Assembly (NCBI GenBank): GCA_002305995.1
Contig: DBRN01000012.1
Coordinates: 319,908-383,907, forward strand
Reading direction: 5' to 3'
DNA from: Atopobiaceae bacterium UBA1367
GTDB lineage: Bacteria > Actinomycetota > Coriobacteriia > Coriobacteriales > Atopobiaceae
Length of the DNA stretch: 64,000 bases
Position 1 is the stretch's first letter. Every line of letters begins with the position of its first letter. Under the pieces are notes generated by a model. That model had not been told where the DNA came from. It ran no database searches and saw only the letters and a list, made by a program, of their open reading frames with translations. Of this stretch, positions 33,255 through 41,450 are shown piece by piece. Both the position numbers and the translations under genes were made by a program.

Positions 33255-33420
33255 TCACGCCGCTGCCGCTGTGGGCGTCGACCGCATCGTTTGTGGATGC
33301 CTGCGCGACGTGGCGCATGCCGCGCGTTAGACTCGTGGCATCACCTTGCAGAACCGTCATCTCTCCCGTATGGCCGCCGCACCTCCCGCGGCGGCCCCGC
33401 GACACGCCAAGGAGACTCGC

Positions 33421-34947
33421 ATGGCAACCGACAACATCGAGCTCGCCCGCAAGATCGTCGACCTCGTGGGAGGTCCCCAGAACATCGCGGCAGTCACCCA
33501 CTGCGTCACCCGCCTGCGCCTCAAGCTCTTCGACGAGCAGTACGCGCGCGACGACGACCTGGAGGCGCTCGACGACGTGCTGCAGGTCGTCAGGGCCAAC
33601 GGCCAGTATCAGGTCGTCATAGGCCCTGAGGTGATCGACGTGTACGAGGCGGTGCAGAAGGTCGGGTCGCTGTGGGACGAGGACACGGCGGACGAGGTCC
33701 AGGCCAAGGCCGCCGAGGGCTCCGGCCCCCAAGGGATCTCAGGGCTGCTCATCGACCTCATCTCGTCGATCGTCGCGCCCTGCCTGGGCTGCATCGCCTC
33801 GACGGGCATGATCAAGGGGATGCTCGCCCTGTGGGACTTCGTCGCGCTGCAGCTGACGGGCGCGCATGTCACCGACCTCGGTGCCTACGTCGTCCTGTAC
33901 GCCATCGCGGACGGCTTCTGGCGCTTTTTGCCCATCATGCTGGGCATCACGGCGGCCCGTCGCTTCAAGATGAACGACCTCGTCGGTGCCGCCATCGGTG
34001 CCGCCATGTGCTATCCGAGCATCACGGACCTCTCCGCCGCCGCCTTCGGCGGGGGCGAGGGCGTGCACTACCTCTTCGAGGGGACGATCCTGCAGATGCC
34101 GTACGGCACCACGTTCTTCGGCATCCCGCTGGTGACGCCCGCCTCGTCCGGCGGCTACACCGCGACCTTCGTTCCGGTGATCGTGGCCGTCTGGTTCAGC
34201 TCGTACGTCTTCAGGCGGGCCAACGAGCTCATCCCCGCGACGGTCAAGCTCTTCGCGGTGCCCATGGTCACGCTGCTCGTGGGCGGCACGGCGACCTTCT
34301 TGGTCATAGGTCCGGTCTCGACCGTCATCATGAACCTCGTCGGCGCCTTCTTCGCGCTGCTCACCAACATCCCGGTCGTGGGGGGCACGGTCGCGGGCGC
34401 GGTGCTGGGAGCCGTGTGGCAGGTCCTCGTGATCTTTGGCTTCCACTGGGCGCTGATACCCGTCAAGCTCTCCAACATGGGCACCTACTTCTACGACTTC
34501 GCCCTCCCTGGGCAGTATGGCTGCACCTGGGCCCAGATCGCCTGCGTGCTGGCGGTGATCCTCAAGACCAAGGACGACGAGCTCAAGAAGACGGGCGTCG
34601 CGGCATTCGTCACGGGCCTGTTCGGCACGACCGAGCCAGCCATCTACGGCGTCACCCTGCCACTGCGCCTGCCGTTTGTCATCTCGTGCATCGGCGGCAT
34701 GGTCTCCGGGGCCTTCTATGGCCTCATGGACACCAGGACCTTCATGATGGGCTACTCCGGACTGCTGGGACTGACCTCCTACATAGACGCCCGCACGCCC
34801 GAGCAGGTGGAGATGTGGGCCGACACGGCCTACTACCTGCCCCAGCAGGGCATCTATCACATGGTGGTGGCCGCGGCCGGCGTGGTCATCGCCTTTGCCG
34901 TGGGATTCGTGCTCACCTGGCTCTTCTGGCGTCCCAAGGAGGAGTAG
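33421..34947 (+). CDS. PTS beta-glucoside-type transporter, IIBC component
   Basis: 508 residues. N-terminal IIB domain (1-80) with the phosphorylated cysteine C28 in VTHCVTRLRLKL; then a IIC domain of the glucose/beta-glucoside family with about 10 helices, including GFWRFLPIMLGITAA, FGFHWALIPV and FGTTEPAIYGVTLPLRLPF. It takes up a sugar across the membrane while phosphorylating it. No IIA domain is fused, so a separate IIA must supply phosphate. Sugar not determinable. No phospho-glucosidase or antiterminator is next to it. ATG after CCAAGGAGACTCGC. Confidence 0.88.
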   Translation: MATDNIELARKIVDLVGGPQNIAAVTHCVTRLRLKLFDEQYARDDDLEALDDVLQVVRANGQYQVVIGPEVIDVYEAVQKVGSLWDEDTADEVQAKAAEGSGPQGISGLLIDLISSIVAPCLGCIASTGMIKGMLALWDFVALQLTGAHVTDLGAYVVLYAIADGFWRFLPIMLGITAARRFKMNDLVGAAIGAAMCYPSITDLSAAAFGGGEGVHYLFEGTILQMPYGTTFFGIPLVTPASSGGYTATFVPVIVAVWFSSYVFRRANELIPATVKLFAVPMVTLLVGGTATFLVIGPVSTVIMNLVGAFFALLTNIPVVGGTVAGAVLGAVWQVLVIFGFHWALIPVKLSNMGTYFYDFALPGQYGCTWAQIACVLAVILKTKDDELKKTGVAAFVTGLFGTTEPAIYGVTLPLRLPFVISCIGGMVSGAFYGLMDTRTFMMGYSGLLGLTSYIDARTPEQVEMWADTAYYLPQQGIYHMVVAAAGVVIAFAVGFVLTWLFWRPKEE

Positions 34948-35038
34948 GGGCCGACGGGCTCCCTGCTCGCCATGCTGCCATCGCGACGGCGACACCCGGG
35001 TGCTTATCCCGGGCCGATGGCGAGGGATGGGCAGGTCC

Positions 35039-35600
35039 GGAAAGGAAAGTGCCGAGTTGTGTGGGTTCGGCCACGGTGCCGGAAAGATGAGCTGACTTGT
35101 GCAGGAGGCGAGCTTCCGCCGGAAAGGAAAACCGGGAGCTGTGCGGAATAGCACCCGGCCCTGGAAAGGGAATGCCCGAGTTGTGCATAACGGCGCCCAT
35201 CCTCGGAAAGGAAAAACTCGAGTTGTGTGCGACGGCGACCGGCCCTGGAAAGAAAAATGGCGACCTGTGCGATCCTGGCTTCCGTGCCGGAAAGGAAATG
35301 CCCGAGTTGTGCGGGATCAGGGCCAGGGGCGGAAAGGTTTTTCTTGACTTCTGACCTCCATCGGGGGTCACAACTCCGGGTTTTCCTTTCCGGCATTGGG
35401 GACAAGGGTGCACAACTCGGCACTTTCCTTTCCACCACAACCAAAGACTATGCACAAGTCCTGGTTTTCCTTTCCAACGCGAGGGCAGGTCCCGCACAAC
35501 TCCCGGTTTCTCTTTCCGGCCGGGGTGCAAGGTCCGCACAGCTCCGGGTTTTCCTTTCCGGCGGAGGGCCAGGGTCGCACAGGCCAGGATTTTCCGCTCC
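35039..35600. repeat. Inverted array of 23-nt repeats at 42-bp period (array 2)
   Basis: Forward units start at 35039, 35081 (21 nt, lacking 2 bases), 35121, 35163, 35205, 35247, 35289 and 35331; opposite-strand units start at 35369, 35411, 35453, 35495, 35537 and 35578. Consensus is GGAAAGGAAA, 4 variable bases, CGAGTTGTG, with 19-nt spacers (18 before the last). The centre is 15 nt (35354-35368). The innermost forward unit reads GGAAAGGTTTTT, as in array 1. Spacers are mostly unique. The array fills the gap between the converging PTS and RNA methyltransferase genes; a CCCGGG inverted repeat (34995-35013) precedes it and a decayed unit may lie near 35620. Confidence 0.95.
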
Positions 35601-35757
35601 ACTCCGGTGGGACAGCCGCCGCAAGGCTCCCCGCTCTCTTCTCGGCAACGCGGGAGCGGCCCCTGCCTCGCGTGGGCGAGGCCGTGCCTCCACCAGGCCG
35701 TCGGCAGACTCGCGGGCTACGTCCCTGCCTCACGTGGGTGAGGTCGTGGGCACGCCG

Positions 35758-36573
35758 CTACCTTCGCCCCCCGAGCTCCCAGAACGCGATGGCCGCCGCT
35801 GCCGCGACGTTCAAGGAGTCCACGTTATGCGCCATGGGGATGATGACGCTCTCGTCACACGCCTCGATCGCCACATCCGTGAGCCCTGTCCCCTCGGTGC
35901 CCAGAAACAGCGCGATGCGCTCCTGTTCGGCCAAGTGCGGGTCATCGAGACGTGTCGCGCCGTCGCGCAGTGCGAGCGCGGCGCAGGTGAAGCCCTGTGC
36001 GTGCAGCAGGCCTGTGGCACCGGTGGGCCACGGCCGCTCCAGCCGGGCCCATGGCACCTTGAGCACGCACCCCATCGACACGCGCAGGGTCCTTCGCGAG
36101 AGGGGGTCTGCGCACCCCGGCGCAAGGAGCACCGCATCTATGCCCAATGCCGCGGCCGAACGGAAGATCGCCCCCATGTTGGTGACGTCCACGATCCCCT
36201 CGAGCACGGCCACGCGACGGGCCCCGTCCAGCACCTGCGCAACCGGGGCCGGGGTGGGCCGGCGCAACGCGCACAGGTATCCGCGCGTCACCGCAAAGCC
36301 TGTGAGGTGCGACATGACGTCCCGTGTGGCGAGGTACACGGGAACCTCATCGGGCAGGCCGTCGATGACCCCTGTCATCGAGCCGAGGTGGCGCTCGTCC
36401 AGCAGCATCGACAAGGGGGTCATGCCACACCCAAGCGCGGCCTCGATGACGAGCCGTGACTCCGCTATCATCACCGCCCGTGACGGCTCGAGACGATTGC
36501 GCAACTGATGCTCGGTGAGACGCGCATAGACGTCGAGATGCTCGTCCTGCGGGTCGTCAACGCGAATAATCAT
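35758..36573 (-). CDS. SpoU/TrmH family RNA 2'-O-methyltransferase
   Basis: 271 residues. An N-terminal substrate-binding region (EHQLRNRLEPSRAVMIAESRL, here split by family spacing) and a C-terminal SPOUT knot domain: VAVLEGIVDVTNMGAIFRS (motif 1), ALFLGTEGTGL (motif 2) and IIPMAHNVDSLNVAAAAAIA (motif 3). It methylates a ribose in rRNA or tRNA; target not predictable. The ATG at 36573 gives MIIRVDDPQDEHL; longer starts run into the divergent promoter region of the next gene. Confidence 0.87.
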   Translation of the reverse strand: MIIRVDDPQDEHLDVYARLTEHQLRNRLEPSRAVMIAESRLVIEAALGCGMTPLSMLLDERHLGSMTGVIDGLPDEVPVYLATRDVMSHLTGFAVTRGYLCALRRPTPAPVAQVLDGARRVAVLEGIVDVTNMGAIFRSAAALGIDAVLLAPGCADPLSRRTLRVSMGCVLKVPWARLERPWPTGATGLLHAQGFTCAALALRDGATRLDDPHLAEQERIALFLGTEGTGLTDVAIEACDESVIIPMAHNVDSLNVAAAAAIAFWELGGRR

Positions 36574-36685
36574 GTAGATCCACCAATCTCGTTTTGCGGC
36601 GATTGCGGTGGGGTACCATAGCCGAACGTGAGCACATGCAGCATCTTCGCAGAACAGATGACGACAGGAGCGCGAGGTATCACGC

Positions 36686-38377
36686 GTGAGCGAATTCGAT
36701 GTGACGGACGGCGCGCCGCGCGCCGACGACGATGAGACGAGGGTCGTGCCACACGTGCCTGAGGCCGGTGAGGACGTGACCACCGGCGCCGAGGGCTTCG
36801 AGCCTGCCGCAGCGACGAGCCATCGCGCACGGCTTGAGATGACCCTTCCCATGGTAGAGGCCACCATCCCGACGGAACCCGAGGAGGGAGGGACCGGTCC
36901 GCAGCCCGACCTCCCGCCCTCAGCGGACCCTGCGGATGACGCACAGGGCAAAAGGCCGCGCCGCGCGTGGCTCACGGCCGTGCTCGTCGTCGTTGTGCTG
37001 CTGGTGGCGACCTATCTGGTCGGGGTGGTCGCCTTCATGCGCATCTTCCTGCCCAGCACGACCGTCAACGGCAGCGACGTCTCGCTCAAGTCGATCGACG
37101 AGATCGCCCAGGCGAGCGCCGACTCCATCGACACGTTCTCCCTGGCGGTCTCCGGGGAGGGCCTTGACCTGACCATCTCCGCCGCGGACATCAAGGCGAG
37201 CGTCGACGGCGGGGCGTTCGCCCGCGGCGCCATCTCGCAGCAGCGTCCGTGGATGTGGCCGGTCGAGCTGTCGGGCACGCATGAGCTGACGGTGGAGAGC
37301 CGCATGTCATACGACGCGGCGCTGCTGAGCGACCTGGTGGGGTCTGCGGTGGACATGGCCAACAAGGACGCGAAGGACCCCGTGAACGCCTCGATAGCGT
37401 ATGACGACAAGGCGAAGCGCTATGAGGTGAAGCCCGAGGAGGCAGGCACGAGGCTCGACAAGGCGGCCGTCCTCGAGGTGGTTCGCACGGCGCTTGGCAC
37501 GGGCGAGGACTCTGTCGAGCTGGGGGACGAGGTGCTGGTGCAGCCGGAGGTCCTCTCGACAGACGAGCGCCTGGACTCTGCGGTCAAGCAGGCCAACTCG
37601 TACCTGGGTGCCACGCAGGAGGTCGTGACGAGCGGGACGACGATCGCCACGATCGATGCCGACCAGCTGAGACAGTGGGTTACGCTGAGAGATGACCTCT
37701 CGGTGAGCTTTGACGAGGAGGCCTGCGTGAAGTGGGCGCAGGGCGACCTCTCCAAGCAGATTGACACCCAAGGGTCGAAGCGCACGTACACGCGCCCCGA
37801 CGGCAAGGAGATCACGGTCTCAGGCGGCACGTACGGGTGGGTCATCGACGGTGCCGACATCGCGGCCCGCATCGCGGAGAACGTGCGCACCGGCAACGCC
37901 GGCACGGTCGAGGCCAGCTGGAGGCAGGAGGCGGCCACCTGGAAGCCGGGCGGTCAGGACTGGGGCAACCGCTACATCGACATCGACCTGACCGAGCAGC
38001 ACGTGCGCCTCTACGATGACGGCAACGTCATCTGGGAGACCGACTGCGTCACGGGAGGTCTTGACAACAAGGGGAGGATGAACGCCACCCCCACGGGCGT
38101 GTATGCCATCAACTCCAACATGCGTAGCGGCCATGTCAAGCTGACGGGCCAAATCGACCCCGAGACGAAGAAGCCCGAGTACATAAGCTACGTCGACTAC
38201 TGGATGCCCTTCGTCGACGACATGGTGGCCCTGCATGACGCCGACTGGCGCAGCTCGTTCGGCGGCCAGATCTACCAGAGCAACGGCAGCCACGGCTGCG
38301 TGAACCTGCCGGTGGACAAGGCCAGGGAGCTCTATGGCATGGTCAGCACGGGCACGGTCGTGGTCGTGCACGGGTAG
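36686..38377 (+). CDS. L,D-transpeptidase with YkuD domain, membrane anchored
   Basis: 563 residues. An acidic cytoplasmic part (1-90), one membrane helix (LTAVLVVVVLLVATYLVGVVAF), putative peptidoglycan-binding repeats (PG_binding_4-like, about 115-400), and a YkuD catalytic domain ending SNGSHGCVNLPVDKARELYG with nucleophile C538 and H536. It forms 3-3 cross-links in peptidoglycan outside the membrane. GTG start. It faces the RNA methyltransferase across a 112-nt divergent region. Confidence 0.9.
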   Translation: MSEFDVTDGAPRADDDETRVVPHVPEAGEDVTTGAEGFEPAAATSHRARLEMTLPMVEATIPTEPEEGGTGPQPDLPPSADPADDAQGKRPRRAWLTAVLVVVVLLVATYLVGVVAFMRIFLPSTTVNGSDVSLKSIDEIAQASADSIDTFSLAVSGEGLDLTISAADIKASVDGGAFARGAISQQRPWMWPVELSGTHELTVESRMSYDAALLSDLVGSAVDMANKDAKDPVNASIAYDDKAKRYEVKPEEAGTRLDKAAVLEVVRTALGTGEDSVELGDEVLVQPEVLSTDERLDSAVKQANSYLGATQEVVTSGTTIATIDADQLRQWVTLRDDLSVSFDEEACVKWAQGDLSKQIDTQGSKRTYTRPDGKEITVSGGTYGWVIDGADIAARIAENVRTGNAGTVEASWRQEAATWKPGGQDWGNRYIDIDLTEQHVRLYDDGNVIWETDCVTGGLDNKGRMNATPTGVYAINSNMRSGHVKLTGQIDPETKKPEYISYVDYWMPFVDDMVALHDADWRSSFGGQIYQSNGSHGCVNLPVDKARELYGMVSTGTVVVVHG

Positions 38378-38519
38378 GCCCCTCCGGGGACGCGATGCCG
38401 CCGCGGCCGCGCCAGGTCACGTCTGCCTTGCGCCCTCTCATCTTGGGCTTGTCGCAAAATCGTGAGTCTCAGGCGCACGGAGGGCCACCCGTGTACGAGG
38501 GCGCCACAGTATGGGTAAA

Positions 38520-38557
38520 AGACACTACATGTGTCTGTCCACGCGGATCGATCCGCG
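38520..38557 (+). promoter_or_regulatory. Palindromes in the ftsH leader
   Basis: AGACAC-n5-GTGTCT (38520-38536) and a perfect 16-bp palindrome CGCGGATCGATCCGCG (38542-38557) lie between the upstream gene and the ftsH ribosome site (GAGGAG at 38565). They may be operators or an mRNA hairpin. They do not match CIRCE or HAIR heat-shock operators. Confidence 0.45.
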
Positions 38558-38578
38558 CCCACACGAGGAGATCACTCG

Positions 38579-40480
38579 ATGGAAATGAACGACAACAAGC
38601 GCCGGCAGTCCCTGATCGTGTATGCGATCATCGGCTTTGCCCTTGCCGTCGCGATACGGACCATGCTCTACCCCAACATCATGAGCGCCCAGATAAAGGA
38701 CGTGTCGTACAGCACCTTCCTCTCCATGGTCGACGACGGGAAGGTGGGGCAGGTGGAGCTGACGACCGGCGAGAACCAGATCAAGTTCACCACCGGCAAA
38801 GGGAGCGAGACCAAGGTATACAAGACGACGCAGTTTCCCAACGACGCGACGCTCGTCGAGCGCCTCGAGAAGAAGGGCGTCGACTTCTCCGCCAAGATCC
38901 CCGACACCTCCGGCGAGCTGTGGCTCTACCTGCTCATCAACCTCATGCCGCTGGCGATCTTCATCGGTGGCGGATACCTGCTCAACCGTCGCCTGCAGAA
39001 GCAGATGGGGGAGGACAACCCCTCCATGTCATTCGGCGGGGGCTTTGGCCTGGGAGGCGGGCTCGGACGCTCCGGCGCCAAGGAGGTCAAGGGCGAGGAG
39101 ACGGGCGTCACCTTCCGTGACGTCGCGGGCCAGGACGAGGCCAAGGAGTCGCTCGTGGAGATCGTGGGCTTCCTCAAGGACCCCGACCGCTATGCTGAGA
39201 TCGGTGCCAAGCTGCCTCACGGCGCGCTTCTGGTCGGCCCTCCGGGAACAGGCAAGACGCTGCTGGCCAAGGCCGTCGCCGGTGAGGCTGGCGTGCCGTT
39301 CTTCTCGATCTCCGGCTCCGAGTTCGTGGAGATGTTCGTGGGCCGTGGGGCCGCCAAGGTGCGTGACCTGTTCAAGCAGGCAAACGAGAAGGCCCCCTGC
39401 ATCGTGTTCATCGACGAGATAGACGCGGTGGGCAAGAAGCGCGACATGGGCCTCTCCACCAACGACGAGCGCGAGCAGACGCTCAACCAGCTGCTCTCCG
39501 AGATGGACGGCTTCGACAACCACAAGGGCATCGTGGTGCTCGCCGCCACCAACCGCCCCGACTCGCTCGACCAGGCGCTGCTGCGCCCGGGCCGCTTCGA
39601 CCGCCGGATCCCCGTGGAGCTTCCCGACCTCGCCGGCCGCGAGGCCATCCTCAAGCTGCATGCGAACGACGTGAGGATGGAGGGCGCCATCGACTTTGGC
39701 GCCGTGGCACGCCAGACCCCCGGCGCATCCGGTGCGGACCTGGCGAACATGATCAACGAGGCCGCATTGCGCGCCGTGCGCATGGGGCGCACGCGGGTCA
39801 CGCAGACCGACATCCTCGAGTCGGTTGACGTGGTCATAGCGGGCGAGAAGAAGAAGTCCACGGTGCTGTCGCAGCATGAGCGTGAGGTCGTGAGCTACCA
39901 CGAGACTGGCCATGCCATCGTCGCCGCGGTGCAGGACGGCAAGTCGCCCGTCTCGAAGATCACCATCGTGCCGCGCACCTCTGGCACCCTGGGATTCACC
40001 ATGCAGACCGAGAGCGAGGAGCGCTACCTCACCACGCGCGAGGAGTACAAGCAGGAGATCGCCGTGCTGTGCGGAGGCCGCGCCGCCGAGGAGCTGATCT
40101 TCGGGCAGATGACCTCGGGTGCCGCCAACGACATCGAGCGTGCCACGAAGATCGCTCGCGCGATGGTCACGCAGCTGGGCATGTCCGACCGCTTCGGCAT
40201 GATGTCACTGGGCGAGACGCAGAACCGCTACCTGGGCGGCGGCTCGGTCCTGAGCTGCTCGGAGGGCACGGCCCAGCAGGTGGATGCCGAGGTTCAGGCA
40301 CTTGTGGAGGAGGGCCGCCAGACGGCGCTGCGCACGCTGCGCGAGAATCGCTTCAAGCTGCACGAGATCGCGCACTACCTGCAGAAGAAGGAGACCATCA
40401 CGGGCGAGGAGTTCATGCACATGCTCACGAGCGACGATGGCTTCGCCCCGCAGCTCCCCGAGGTGGAACAGGGTCGCTGA
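38579..40480 (+). CDS. ftsH: ATP-dependent zinc metalloprotease FtsH
   Basis: 633 residues. Two N-terminal membrane helices (about 11-30 and 114-134) around an extracytoplasmic domain, then an AAA+ module with Walker A GPPGTGKT (220-227), Walker B CIVFIDEIDA (274-283), the second region of homology (ATNRPDSLDQALLRPGRFDR, split by family spacing), and the zinc site HETGH (441-445). It degrades misfolded membrane proteins and regulators. GAGGAG lies 8 nt before the ATG. Confidence 0.97.
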   Translation: MEMNDNKRRQSLIVYAIIGFALAVAIRTMLYPNIMSAQIKDVSYSTFLSMVDDGKVGQVELTTGENQIKFTTGKGSETKVYKTTQFPNDATLVERLEKKGVDFSAKIPDTSGELWLYLLINLMPLAIFIGGGYLLNRRLQKQMGEDNPSMSFGGGFGLGGGLGRSGAKEVKGEETGVTFRDVAGQDEAKESLVEIVGFLKDPDRYAEIGAKLPHGALLVGPPGTGKTLLAKAVAGEAGVPFFSISGSEFVEMFVGRGAAKVRDLFKQANEKAPCIVFIDEIDAVGKKRDMGLSTNDEREQTLNQLLSEMDGFDNHKGIVVLAATNRPDSLDQALLRPGRFDRRIPVELPDLAGREAILKLHANDVRMEGAIDFGAVARQTPGASGADLANMINEAALRAVRMGRTRVTQTDILESVDVVIAGEKKKSTVLSQHEREVVSYHETGHAIVAAVQDGKSPVSKITIVPRTSGTLGFTMQTESEERYLTTREEYKQEIAVLCGGRAAEELIFGQMTSGAANDIERATKIARAMVTQLGMSDRFGMMSLGETQNRYLGGGSVLSCSEGTAQQVDAEVQALVEEGRQTALRTLRENRFKLHEIAHYLQKKETITGEEFMHMLTSDDGFAPQLPEVEQGR

Positions 40481-40544
40481 CGCGGAGGTGCGGTACGGCG
40501 AGAGTCATCTCCTGTGGGGGTCGCTCCAAGGCGGGGCGGCCCCC

Positions 40545-40845
40545 GCAGGCGGTCATGCCTGGGAGTGCCCCCTGCAGGCGGTTGTGCCTGGGTCCCCGCA
40601 GCGTGCGCTCGTTTGTCTGTACTTTTTGGACGTGTCGTCGCCTGACCACGCCGACAAACTTGCTTGTCTGTGGTTCTGACGCACGTGCGAACGTGATTTC
40701 GGCTGGCACGCCTCGAGAAGTGCAGACAAATCGAACTTTGACGTCCCATGACGCCAAAACGGTACAGACAAATCAATTTGGGTCACGGGTGGTGCATCAG
40801 GAGTCACGGATGGCGTATCAGGAGGTCACGGGTGGTGCGTCAGGA
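40545..40845. repeat. Cluster of three short repeat families after ftsH
   Basis: This gap between convergent genes has no gene. First, GCAGGCGG-n2-TGCCTGGG occurs twice (40545 and 40574). Second, a CAGACAA-type motif occurs twice in one orientation (TTGTCTGT at 40613-40620 and 40664-40671) and twice in the other (CAGACAA at 40723 and 40765, 42 bp apart, both followed by ATC). Third, a 21-bp unit beginning GTCACGG is tandemly repeated at 40782, 40803 and 40825. The middle family repeats the opposed-arm layout of arrays 1 and 2 with a different motif. Confidence 0.7.
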
Positions 40846-40880
40846 GGGGCGAGCACGCCAACATAGGCCCGACCGGCACG

Positions 40881-41450
40881 TCATGACGTGCCGTCGAGCA
40901 GCGCAAAGCCCCATTGCTGCCACTGCCATCGCGTCTGGCTGCCCTCGGCCGTGGTGAGGATGAGGCGCGCCCCGTCATCGAGCTCGGCGGCGGCCACGTG
41001 CGCGTGCAGGGCCGACGACATCCATCGCTGCCGAAGGGTTCCCTCCGTCCACGCGAGGACGAGGACGTGCTGGCCGAGCTCGTCGTCCGGAGCAGCCCAG
41101 AAGGGGTGCGACGTGCCGTAGCTGCCGCGCTTCCAGACGAGCAGCACGACCTCGCGCGACCCGTCGTCGTCGACGTCTCCCACGAGCGCCTTCGACACAA
41201 GCCAGCCTGCGGGCGAGCGATATGCCTCGGAGTCACCCCGGAGCACGCTGAGCCGGCGATCGCGCACGACGAGCCGCTCGTCGGCCCCGTCGGCGTCGAG
41301 GTCGCACGACAGCTCCCCCTCCACCCAAGGGCTCCAGTTGGGCACAAGGAGGGCGTCGCCGCCGCCGGGCGTGGCCAGCACCAGGCCTGCGGCAGCGAGC
41401 GCGAGGGCTGCCGCCACAAGGCCCGCTACCCTGACGTGCCTAGCGGTCAT
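40881..41450 (-). CDS. Small exported protein with FG-GAP/VCBS-like acidic repeats
   Basis: 189 residues. An N-terminal signal or anchor helix (VRVAGLVAAALALAAAGLVLA) and a predicted extracellular domain with two Asp-rich calcium-loop-like repeats (DLDADGADE and DVDDDGSRE), as in FG-GAP/VCBS beta-propeller blades. Too short for a whole propeller. Its ATG lies 11 nt inside the end of the DUF3160 gene, so the two are translationally coupled and may act together. Function unknown. Confidence 0.65.
   Translation of the reverse strand: MTARHVRVAGLVAAALALAAAGLVLATPGGGDALLVPNWSPWVEGELSCDLDADGADERLVVRDRRLSVLRGDSEAYRSPAGWLVSKALVGDVDDDGSREVVLLVWKRGSYGTSHPFWAAPDDELGQHVLVLAWTEGTLRQRWMSSALHAHVAAAELDDGARLILTTAEGSQTRWQWQQWGFALLDGTS

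Noticed and set aside
34913..35602. Reading frame of 229 codons on the - strand across array 2 (and similar ones at 10218-10715, 34913-35600)
   Set aside because: The apparent 14-residue repeats come from the 42-bp period. Frames are open on both strands because of GC content, conserved bases fall at all codon positions, variation is a fixed 4-nt block, and one unit has a 2-nt indel.
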